Origin: Glaciecola punicea ACAM 611
GTDB taxonomy: Bacteria > Pseudomonadota > Gammaproteobacteria > Enterobacterales > Alteromonadaceae
Direction: 5' to 3'
NCBI RefSeq assembly: GCF_000252165.1
Contig: NZ_BAET01000007.1
Location: forward strand, 248,001-312,000
Length of the DNA stretch: 64,000 nucleotides
Made by a program: the position numbers and the translations under genes. Shown in pieces: positions 53,702-62,050 of the stretch; the stretch's first letter is position 1, and each line of letters begins with the position of its first letter. The notes under the pieces were generated by a model. The model was not told where the DNA came from. It searched no databases and saw nothing but the letters and a program-made list of their open reading frames with translations.

Positions 53702-55840
53702 ATGCAAATAAAACAGGTCGATACACTTGGTCTATTGTCATTCGCAAAGAAGGCAGTCTCCTTTGCGCTGTTTGGTATCGTTACCATTTCAACTGCAGTT
53801 TACGCACAGACATCTACAGTTGAAATATCGCCATCTGAATCTTTAAACACTGAACCTGAAGAGGTTTTAGTACTGCCTATTCTATCGCAAGAAAAACAGC
53901 ATGCTAAGTCGGTTCGACGCATATCTGATTTATTTGTGCGTGCACATTACAAGAAGGTAGAAATCGATGATGCGTTGTCAGCCCAGATATTCGCCCGCTA
54001 TTTAGATTTGCTTGACAACAGTAAACATTTTTTTATCGCCAGCGATATTAGTATGTTTGAGAAATACGCGGATAAATTTGATGAGGCAATAAAGTTAGGA
54101 GATTTATCGTTAGCCTATGACATTTATCAATCTAATTTGGAACGCCGTCAGGAGCGTTTCGAATACGCGCTTACCTTACTTAATGAGGAGTTTAATTTTG
54201 AGCAAAAAGACGACAAGTTTTTCTACGACAGAGAAGACGCTGCATGGGCAAGTTCCCAAACCGAGTTAAATGAGCTGTGGCGGCAGCGCGTTAAGTATGA
54301 CGCATTAAATTTAAAGCTTGCCGATAAGACATGGGACGAAACCAAAGATATTTTGGATAAACGCTATAAACGCGCTATTAGGCGCTTAACTCAAACAAAC
54401 AGTGAAGATGTGTTTCAAACCTTAATGAATGCCTTCGCCCGCAGTATAGAGGCACATACGAGCTATTTATCGCCGCGAAATACAGAGCGCTTCCAAATGA
54501 ATATGAACTTGGAGCTAGAAGGCATTGGCGCCGTGCTGAGAAGTGAAGACGATCATACGGTTATTATGAGTTTGGTCGCAGGTGGGCCAGCGGATAAGAC
54601 GGGACAAATTAAACCACAAGATAAAATAATGGGTGTTGCGCAAGAAGATGAAAAGACTTTTATCGACGTGGTAGGATGGCGTTTAGATGAAGTGGTTGAC
54701 TTAATAAAGGGTCCAAAAGGTTCTATTGTAAGGCTTCAGGTCCAAAAGGGCGGTACTGATACCAAAAACATTGAAGAAATTGTAATCACTCGAGACAAAG
54801 TCAAATTAGAGGACAGGCAGGCAAAAGCTGAAGTGCTGATAGCGCCTGATGGACCTAATGCTGGGAAAAAGTTAGGCGTAATTGAAATTCCTTCGTTTTA
54901 TCACAGGCTGCATGCCGACGTGATTAAGCTAATCAGTGATCTTAAGAAAGAACAAGTGCAGGGAATCATAATCGACTTGCGTGGCAATGGCGGTGGCAGT
55001 TTACCCGAAGCGATAGCGCTGAGCGGTTTATTTATCGATGAGGGTCCAGTCGTACAAATTAGGTACGAAAGCGGCAGAGTAGATATTGAAAAGAACAGAG
55101 ATGGCATTAGTTACTACGATGGCCCGCTAACCGTTATGGTTGATCGTTTTAGTGCATCTGCGAGTGAAATCTTCGCGGCGGCAATGCAAGATTTTGGCCG
55201 CGGTGTTATTATTGGTGAGCAAACGTTTGGTAAAGGCACTGTGCAGCAGCATCGTTCATTAGAGCGAGCTTTTGACGTATTCGATAAGCCTATTGGCGCG
55301 GTGCAGTTTACAACCGGTAAGTTTTATAGAATAAACGGTGGTAGTACACAGCACCTTGGCGTTAAACCTGACATTCTATATCCGTCTCCAATTGATCCCG
55401 CAAACTGGGGTGAGAGCAGTGAAGATACTGCGCTGCCATGGGATAGTATTGAAAAAGCTTCTTATGAAGTATTAGCAGATAACACCTCTATCATAAAGGC
55501 GCTAAGATTGAAGCATACGCAACGTACGAAAGCAGATCCTGAGTTTCAATATATATTCTCAGATATTGACGAGTACAATGAAAATAAAGACAAAAACTTT
55601 ATTTCGTTAGTCGCCTCCCAGCGTATTGCAGAAAGAAAAGAAATTGAAATTAAACGTCTTACCAGAGTTAATGAAAGGCTCATTAGGTTGGGACTGCCGG
55701 TTGTTGAATCACTCGAGAACGATCTGCCAGAAGCCTTGGACAAAATAGACCCATTTCTATCTGAGGCAGCTAATATCACCTTTGATATAATAAAATCAGG
55801 TAGCTACGCATTAAACAAAGTTGTTGAAGATGCGCTGTAA
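53702..55840 (+). CDS. prc: Tail-specific periplasmic protease Prc (Tsp)
   Basis: A 712-residue carboxy-terminal-processing protease (E. coli Prc 682). A signal peptide ends TAVYAQ near 36. The helical N-terminal part is typical of Prc, and the PDZ domain near 265-355 has LEGIGAVLRSEDDHTVIMS. The Ser/Lys dyad is S486 in VDRFSASASEIFAAAMQDFG and K511 in GEQTFGKGTVQQHRS, exactly 25 residues apart, as in E. coli (452/477). Prc trims FtsI and degrades SsrA-tagged or misfolded periplasmic proteins. It is followed by a strong terminator. Confidence 0.96.
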   Translation: MQIKQVDTLGLLSFAKKAVSFALFGIVTISTAVYAQTSTVEISPSESLNTEPEEVLVLPILSQEKQHAKSVRRISDLFVRAHYKKVEIDDALSAQIFARYLDLLDNSKHFFIASDISMFEKYADKFDEAIKLGDLSLAYDIYQSNLERRQERFEYALTLLNEEFNFEQKDDKFFYDREDAAWASSQTELNELWRQRVKYDALNLKLADKTWDETKDILDKRYKRAIRRLTQTNSEDVFQTLMNAFARSIEAHTSYLSPRNTERFQMNMNLELEGIGAVLRSEDDHTVIMSLVAGGPADKTGQIKPQDKIMGVAQEDEKTFIDVVGWRLDEVVDLIKGPKGSIVRLQVQKGGTDTKNIEEIVITRDKVKLEDRQAKAEVLIAPDGPNAGKKLGVIEIPSFYHRLHADVIKLISDLKKEQVQGIIIDLRGNGGGSLPEAIALSGLFIDEGPVVQIRYESGRVDIEKNRDGISYYDGPLTVMVDRFSASASEIFAAAMQDFGRGVIIGEQTFGKGTVQQHRSLERAFDVFDKPIGAVQFTTGKFYRINGGSTQHLGVKPDILYPSPIDPANWGESSEDTALPWDSIEKASYEVLADNTSIIKALRLKHTQRTKADPEFQYIFSDIDEYNENKDKNFISLVASQRIAERKEIEIKRLTRVNERLIRLGLPVVESLENDLPEALDKIDPFLSEAANITFDIIKSGSYALNKVVEDAL

Positions 55841-55847
55841 TAAGCGT

Positions 55848-55879
55848 AAAAAAAAGGCGCCGTTAAGGCGCCTTTTTTG
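55848..55879 (+). terminator. Intrinsic terminator after prc
   Basis: GGCGCC, loop GTTAA, GGCGCC, extended by five A-T pairs each side, then TTTTTTG: eleven pairs. It starts 11 bases after the prc stop. Confidence 0.9.
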
Positions 55880-55922
55880 TTAGCATAGAAAAACTAAATA
55901 ATAAAAATAAAAAGAGGTGGTT

Positions 55923-57248
55923 ATGAGTGCACGGGGCCATTTTTCCTCAAGACTTGGATTTGTGCTAGCGGCCGCTGGCTCTGCGGTTGGCTTAGGTAAC
56001 ATATGGGGTTTCCCCACCAAGGTAGCCGAAAACGGAGGTGCAGCTTTTGTTGTAATGTATCTCGTTATGGCATTTTTATTGGCCTACCCAGTACTTATGG
56101 CTGAATTAATCATCGGCCGTGCTAAACAGACCAACATGATTAGTGCACTTCAAAAAATTTCTGGCAATGTCTTTGGCACAGTAACGGGTAGCATTGGTGC
56201 AGCGACTGTTATATTAATTTTAGCGTTCTACAGCATTGTAGCTGGCTGGATGATTTCATATTTAATTGACTCTCTCGCCAACGTGTCGACACTCAATATT
56301 GCTTGGTTAACCAGCGATTCGGTTTTACGCAACCTGTTCTTTACTGGGTTGTTTTTAGGGCTGACCTGTGTAGTGGTAATTGGGGGCGTTAGCAATGGTA
56401 TTGAACGTTGGTCGGTAAGGCTGATGCCTACCTTACTAATCTTAATAATACTATTGATAATATATGTAAGCACACTTGAGGGTGCAGCGGACGGTTGGCG
56501 TGCATTCTTAGTGCCCGATGTATCACGAGTGCTTGAACCAGCGCTAATGGCCGATGCTATGGGCCAGGCTTTTTTCTCCATGTCGTTGGGTGTGGGTACC
56601 ATGCTCGTTTACGGTTCATACATTCAAAAGCGCGAGAACCTTCCTCAACTAGGCACCTCTGTTGCCTTAGTGGATATTGGCATTGCGGTACTGGCGGGCA
56701 TGCTAATTATTCCCGCGATGTATGTAGCATTAGCAAATGGGGTAGAGATATTCGATGATGGAAAGCTAATTTCAGGGCCCAATTTGATCTTCAAAGTGCT
56801 GCCTTCTTTGTTTACGTCCATGGGATATGCTGGTGCTTATGTCGCATTCGTGTTCTTTTTACTCATGACAATTGCTGCTCTAACATCATCAATTTCTATG
56901 TTAGAGGTGCCCGTTGCCTATTTGGTTGACAGTAAAGGTTTGAAGCGCAAGAAGGCGACTATTTTACTGACCACAATGGTGTTTGGTATAAGCAGTATTA
57001 TTATATTCAACTTTGACTTATTGTTTGGTTTTGTTGTTACGTTAACGACTGAATATAGCCAGCCCTTGCTGGGCTTAGTGCTTTGTGTTTTTGCAGGATG
57101 GATATGGCAGCGTGATCAAATTTTAGATGAGCTTAAGCAAGGTAACAAAGACATTGAAAAAGGGCTGTTTTGGAAAATTTGGCCTGTGTATGTGAAATTT
57201 GTGTGTCCTGTTGTCATTGCACTAATGTTTTTGCGTACGGTATTGTAA
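55923..57248 (+). CDS. Sodium-dependent transporter (NSS/SNF family)
   Basis: A 441-residue inner-membrane transporter of the LeuT/MhsT family. The opening RGHFSSRLGFVLAAAGSAVG then LGNIWGFPTKVAENGGAAF is the family's unwound helix 1, which binds Na+ and substrate. About 11 membrane helices follow, ending in a CPVVIALMFLRTVL segment; prokaryotic members often have 11 rather than 12. AGAGGTGG lies just before ATG 55923, so I prefer it to the GTG at 55917. Amino acids are typical substrates; which one is unknown. The next gene, 55 bases on, is an NhaC-like Na+/H+ antiporter, so the pair may share Na+ handling. Confidence 0.9.
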   Translation: MSARGHFSSRLGFVLAAAGSAVGLGNIWGFPTKVAENGGAAFVVMYLVMAFLLAYPVLMAELIIGRAKQTNMISALQKISGNVFGTVTGSIGAATVILILAFYSIVAGWMISYLIDSLANVSTLNIAWLTSDSVLRNLFFTGLFLGLTCVVVIGGVSNGIERWSVRLMPTLLILIILLIIYVSTLEGAADGWRAFLVPDVSRVLEPALMADAMGQAFFSMSLGVGTMLVYGSYIQKRENLPQLGTSVALVDIGIAVLAGMLIIPAMYVALANGVEIFDDGKLISGPNLIFKVLPSLFTSMGYAGAYVAFVFFLLMTIAALTSSISMLEVPVAYLVDSKGLKRKKATILLTTMVFGISSIIIFNFDLLFGFVVTLTTEYSQPLLGLVLCVFAGWIWQRDQILDELKQGNKDIEKGLFWKIWPVYVKFVCPVVIALMFLRTVL

Positions 57249-57303
57249 ACTTGCAATATTTTACGGCGCTAAGTCAAATAATAAAAATACAAACACCTAG
57301 AAT

Positions 57304-58830
57304 ATGGATAATAATATGAGCTCTAGCATTAAGCAGCCGTCTCTTGTAGATGCGTTAATTCCTATATTTACACTTATTGTGTTGATGTTTAGTGCCGTTA
57401 TGTTATTTGGCGCTGACTCTTCCTACGGACCTAATCAAATAGCATTGTTGATTGGTATGTTTTTGGCCGTAATCATTGGGCTCAAAAACGGACATAAGTG
57501 GCAAGACATTGAAGAAGGCATGGTGAAAGGTATTTCGATGTCTTTAGGGGCTTGTTTAATTCTGCTTTCTGTTGGCGCACTTATCGGCACTTGGATGCTA
57601 GCAGGTACAGTGCCCACGCTGATATATTATGGTTTGTCATTGCTCAGCCCTAGCTTGTTTTACGCTGCTAGCTGTCTTATTTGTGCGGTTGTGGCTGTGA
57701 GTATAGGCAGCAGTTGGACAACAGCTGCCACCATCGGTGTGGCCCTAATTGGGGTGGCCACAGGTATGGAACTTTCGTTGCCAATCACCGCAGGCGCCAT
57801 CGTTTCAGGTGCATATTTTGGTGATAAACTGTCACCATTGTCTGAAACAACTAATTTAGCACCTGCTATTGCCGGAACTGATTTGTTTGAACACATAAAG
57901 TATATGCTGTGGACAACGGTACCAAGCTTTATCATTAGTCTTATCTTGTTTGTTATGTTGGGTTTTAATGCAGAACTTGTTGACTCAGCGCAGCGTATAC
58001 AGTCTATGCAAGCGCTATTAAACCAAGAGTTTACCATTGGCTGGTTCACACTTATTCCTCTTTTTGTTTTGTTGGGATTAGCCGTGAATAAGATGCCTGC
58101 GTTTCCGACTGTCTTTATTGGTGCAATATTAGGTGCGGTGTGGGCACTTATTTTTCAGCAAGATTTAATTGCGGAAATGGTTTTAGCCCAGTCAGATAGC
58201 TCAACTAACCAGTTTATTATTAATACCTTAAGTGTAGGGCAGTTTGACGCTATAAAAAGTGTTATGGTTGCTTGGACTGCACTTTTTAGCGGTGTTTCGT
58301 TTAACACCCCAGATGAAAATCTGAATAGCTTGCTCTCTAGAGGCGGCATGGCAAGCATGCTAAATACTATTTGGCTGATTATATGCGCCATGTCTTTTGG
58401 CGCTGTGCTTGAGCGCGTTGGTTTACTTAAAGCCATAGTCGCAACCTGTTTAAAGGGCGCTACCAGCGCCGGAGACATGGTAACGCGCACTATCTTAACC
58501 TGTTTAGGCACTAATTTAGTAACGGCAGATCAATACATTGCGATTGTCATGCCCGGCAGAATGTACAAGAGAGAGTTTGAAAAAAGAGGGCTTCACCAGC
58601 TTAATTTATCTAGAAGCTTAGAGGATGGTGGCACCATTACATCGCCTTTAATACCATGGAATACCTGCGGTGCTTATATGCACGGTGTGCTGGGAGTGCA
58701 CCCTTTCGCTTATATATTTTATGCGTTTTTTAATTTAATAAACCCAGTGCTAGCGATTATTTATGCCTATTTAGGGATCAAGATACTGCGCCTAACGCCA
58801 CCTAAGGTGGAAGTTAAAGCTCAACGCTAG
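57304..58830 (+). CDS. Na+/H+ antiporter NhaC family protein
   Basis: A 508-residue inner-membrane protein with about 11-12 membrane helices. SIGSSWTTAATIGVALIGVA near 140 and the acidic block GAIVSGAYFGDKLSPLSETT near 165 are the NhaC signature; SLEDGGTITSPLIPWNTCGAY near the end is the second conserved segment. NhaC members exchange Na+ for H+; some take organic acids or malate/lactate. The start is ATG 57304 with an alternative ATG 12 bases later (57316); neither has a strong ribosome site. Confidence 0.9.
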   Translation: MDNNMSSSIKQPSLVDALIPIFTLIVLMFSAVMLFGADSSYGPNQIALLIGMFLAVIIGLKNGHKWQDIEEGMVKGISMSLGACLILLSVGALIGTWMLAGTVPTLIYYGLSLLSPSLFYAASCLICAVVAVSIGSSWTTAATIGVALIGVATGMELSLPITAGAIVSGAYFGDKLSPLSETTNLAPAIAGTDLFEHIKYMLWTTVPSFIISLILFVMLGFNAELVDSAQRIQSMQALLNQEFTIGWFTLIPLFVLLGLAVNKMPAFPTVFIGAILGAVWALIFQQDLIAEMVLAQSDSSTNQFIINTLSVGQFDAIKSVMVAWTALFSGVSFNTPDENLNSLLSRGGMASMLNTIWLIICAMSFGAVLERVGLLKAIVATCLKGATSAGDMVTRTILTCLGTNLVTADQYIAIVMPGRMYKREFEKRGLHQLNLSRSLEDGGTITSPLIPWNTCGAYMHGVLGVHPFAYIFYAFFNLINPVLAIIYAYLGIKILRLTPPKVEVKAQR

Positions 58831-58939
58831 ACCTTGTTGCTTTATGGCCGGTATAAAGACTATTAATTCTCCATATCAACAGTAGTCATCTAATAATATA
58901 ATTGACTAGTTTTTATTTCTTCACATAGAGTATTTTTAA

Positions 58940-61576
58940 ATGACTATATCATCAACAACATCGCCACTGCTGAGCAAAAAAAGACGCGATTATACGCCGC
59001 CAAGCCACACTATTGAGACCGTCGATTTACGTTTTGAACTAAGCCCCCAAGAGACTAAAGTTACGGCCGTTTCAACGATAAAACGAATTGATACGCAGTC
59101 GTCTGTTTTATTTTTAGACGGTAAAGATTTGTGTTTGCAGTCGATTAAAATTGATGACCAAATTTTGACAGAAAATGATGATTATAAAATGCTCGATAAT
59201 GGTCTAGAGCTTTACACCTCGCTTGCGACCTTTACCCTTACCGTTGTGAACACCATAAAACCCATTGAAAATACAAGTTTAGAAGGGCTATATTATTCAA
59301 ATAACGCATACTGTAGTCAGTGCGAAGCTGAAGGCTTTCGTAAAATTACTTATTTTTTAGACCGCCCCGACGTTCTCGCTATTTTTACAGTAAGCATAGT
59401 CAGCACAGCAGAAGCTGACACTTATTTATTAAGCAACGGTAATCTTATTACAGATACTGGTTTTGAAAATGGTGAACGCACTTGCGTATGGGAAGACCCT
59501 TTCCCCAAACCAAGCTATTTGTTTGCATTAGTGGCGGGTCATTTTGATAAGCTAGTTGATGAGTTCACTACTCAAAGCGGTAAAAAGATCGCATTAGAGC
59601 TTTTTGTAGATGAAGGTCGACTGGGGCAAGGACAACACGCCCTAGACTCTTTGAAAAAGGCAATGAGTTGGGACGAACAAAATTACGGACTCGAATATGA
59701 TTTAGATATATATATGATAGTGGCCGTTGATTTCTTCAATATGGGCGCGATGGAAAACAAAGGCTTAAATGTATTTAATTCTAAGTTTGTGTTGGCTGAT
59801 GCGCACACCGCTACAGATGAAGACTATTTTAATGTAGAGGCGGTTATCGCACACGAGTATTTTCATAATTGGACAGGTAATCGCGTCACGTGCCGAGATT
59901 GGTTTCAATTAAGTCTAAAAGAGGGTTTGACGGTCTTTCGTGATCAACAGTTTTCGGCTGATATGTACAGTGATTTAGTGACCCGCATTAGCCATGTAAA
60001 TGTAATGCGCGAAAATCAATTTGCAGAAGACGCGGGCCCCATGAGTCATCCCATTAGACCTGACGAAGTAGTTGAAATGAGTAACTTTTACACAGTAACC
60101 GTCTATAATAAAGGCGCAGAAGTAATACGTATGCTGCACACTCTTTTAGGCAAAGCTGGTTTTAGAAAAGGCATGGATGAGTATTTTGCTCGCCATGATG
60201 GACAAGCGGTTACCTGCGATGATTTTGTGAATGCAATGCAAGATGCAAACGGCGCAGATTTATCGCACTTTAAGCGTTGGTACTCCCAGTCGGGTACGCC
60301 CAGGGTGAGAGTTGAGCAAGCAAGCACAGGTGACAGCCAAACCACCCTAAGCTTCACTCAAATAAATACACCAACGCGCACGCAAGCGCAAAAACAAGAT
60401 TTGTATGTGCCCATAAAACTCGAATGTTTTGATAAGAATGGCCACAAAGTCGATACTCGTTTAAAAAATGATACATTAGTGATGAATAGTGCAAGCACCG
60501 CGCTAGTTTTAGATGTGCCGAACGAACAAATTACGCCGTCTTTGTTACAAGATTTTTCAGCGCCGGTGCTTATTGAATACGACTATACATTGTCGCAACT
60601 GCTAATTATTATTGAGTTTGCTGGCAACGACTATGCGAAATGGGAGGCGTCGCACAATGCTTATATAATGTTAATAAAAGAAATATATAATGCAGCAAAT
60701 GGCGCAAACAATAATGCTGATATGCAACTGAGGCAAGACATTGAAAAACTGGCTACCGCCATTAAAAATTTGACCGTAGCACCTGAGGTGCTCGCGCAAA
60801 TTCTGTCGGTGCCTAGCGCAGAATCATTATATTCTCAAATAGAAAAAGTAGACCCGATTATGTTATACCATGCTAGACATAAAGTTGTTGTGCAATTATC
60901 GAATACTTTACATCATTTTTGTATACGTCATTACCTACGCTTGTCTCAAAACCCAAGGCCATACGCCTATGAAAAACAGCAAGTAAACAATAGATCCTTA
61001 AAAAATACCTGTCTTCACTTACTCGCCCATAGCAGTGCCGAGACAGTGGCACCGCTTATTGCCTTACAATATAAAAATGCGCACAATATGTCGGACCGTT
61101 TGGGAGCACTAAAAGCTGCACAGGTCACTCAAGATGATACCTTTGACTCTTTAATGATCGCGTTCGAAGAGCAATTTGGAGATGACGCAGTGGTGATGGA
61201 TAAATGGTTTGCTATGCAGGCAAAATCGAGTAAAACCGATATATTGGCACATTTAGATTTGCTGCAAGCGCATCAACAGTATTCAATTAAAAATCCTAAT
61301 AAAGTGCGCTCGCTCATTGGTTCGTTTGCGTTTTATAACACCTTGGGTTTTCATCAAATTGATGGGTCTGGATACAAATATTTAACTGATTACCTAATTA
61401 CTTTAGATAAAGTAAACCCACAAATTGCGTCGCGATTAATGACACCCCTCATGCAGTTTTCACGCTATGCAAGCACGAATCAAGTGCTCATTAAAGCGCA
61501 GCTTAACAGGCTCTACGGTGTAAAGGGTTTGAGCAAAGATTTGTTTGAAAAAATTAGTAAAGCGCTCATTATGTAA
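58940..61576 (+). CDS. pepN: Aminopeptidase N
   Basis: An 878-residue M1 metallopeptidase that removes N-terminal residues from peptides; E. coli PepN is 870. GAMEN (in FFNMGAMENKGLNVF) near 268 recognises the N-terminus, and HEYFHNWTGNRVTCRDWFQL near 304 with SLKEGLTVFRDQ supplies the two zinc histidines, glutamates and catalytic base. The C-terminal superhelix runs from about 550. Residues 700-800 carry the family's ERMGALKAA-like helix (DRLGALKAA). The decayed DUF2835 gene is directly downstream. Confidence 0.97.
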   Translation: MTISSTTSPLLSKKRRDYTPPSHTIETVDLRFELSPQETKVTAVSTIKRIDTQSSVLFLDGKDLCLQSIKIDDQILTENDDYKMLDNGLELYTSLATFTLTVVNTIKPIENTSLEGLYYSNNAYCSQCEAEGFRKITYFLDRPDVLAIFTVSIVSTAEADTYLLSNGNLITDTGFENGERTCVWEDPFPKPSYLFALVAGHFDKLVDEFTTQSGKKIALELFVDEGRLGQGQHALDSLKKAMSWDEQNYGLEYDLDIYMIVAVDFFNMGAMENKGLNVFNSKFVLADAHTATDEDYFNVEAVIAHEYFHNWTGNRVTCRDWFQLSLKEGLTVFRDQQFSADMYSDLVTRISHVNVMRENQFAEDAGPMSHPIRPDEVVEMSNFYTVTVYNKGAEVIRMLHTLLGKAGFRKGMDEYFARHDGQAVTCDDFVNAMQDANGADLSHFKRWYSQSGTPRVRVEQASTGDSQTTLSFTQINTPTRTQAQKQDLYVPIKLECFDKNGHKVDTRLKNDTLVMNSASTALVLDVPNEQITPSLLQDFSAPVLIEYDYTLSQLLIIIEFAGNDYAKWEASHNAYIMLIKEIYNAANGANNNADMQLRQDIEKLATAIKNLTVAPEVLAQILSVPSAESLYSQIEKVDPIMLYHARHKVVVQLSNTLHHFCIRHYLRLSQNPRPYAYEKQQVNNRSLKNTCLHLLAHSSAETVAPLIALQYKNAHNMSDRLGALKAAQVTQDDTFDSLMIAFEEQFGDDAVVMDKWFAMQAKSSKTDILAHLDLLQAHQQYSIKNPNKVRSLIGSFAFYNTLGFHQIDGSGYKYLTDYLITLDKVNPQIASRLMTPLMQFSRYASTNQVLIKAQLNRLYGVKGLSKDLFEKISKALIM

Positions 61577-61599
61577 CCTAGTGTTGGCGTGATTGTTGT

Positions 61600-61832
61600 A
61601 TGGTAAAGAAAAGCAATCTTCATCAATCGTACTGTTTTTCAGTGAATTTGCACTATGCCCAATGTGAAGATTTGTATCGCCAACAAATTAAATTTCTACT
61701 GGTGACAAACAGTAAATTCGAATGCCTAAGTAAAATATGCAAAGATTTATTTCGCCAAGCTGCCTGCAGGGCAATTACGGGCTAATCGTCGATACTAATA
61801 ACAAAATCGTTAGTGTTAAATGTATTCGTTAA
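61600..61832 (+). pseudogene. Broken DUF2835 gene
   Basis: From ATG 61600 the frame reads SYCFSVNLHYAQCEDLYRQ and then IKFLLVTNS, the normal first half of a DUF2835 protein (about 70-75 residues). It then runs into nonsense. A frame shifted by two bases takes over as IRMPK-stop-NMQRFISPSCLQGNYG and LIVDTNNKIVSVKCIR, ending at 61830-61832; that is the normal second half. So there is one frame change near 61700-61712 and an in-frame TAA where the family has a residue such as Gln (one base change, CAA to TAA). Function of DUF2835 is unknown. The family call is from remembered sequence pattern. Confidence 0.7.
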
Positions 61833-61951
61833 CAATTATGCAATGATTAACACCTCATAAGCGGCTTAAAAAACAAGCATGATATTGCAAGCGGGCGATA
61901 AAAGTTTATAAATATCACGTTAATGAAGTAACTGGTACGATTTGTTCTTGC

Positions 61952-61974
61952 GATTACATTAAAATGATGTAATC
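61952..61974 (+). promoter_or_regulatory. Inverted repeat before the DUF1302 gene
   Basis: GATTACAT, seven bases, ATGTAATC: an eight-base perfect inverted repeat 76 bases before the start codon, in a 218-base AT-rich leader. It might bind a regulator or fold in the mRNA. No known consensus is recognised. Confidence 0.4.
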
Positions 61975-62050
61975 ATTTTGTTAATATCAAACGAAGTGTT
62001 GTGTTTTTTTTTAGCACACCCAAACAAGTGTATTTGAAGAAGGTAAACCC

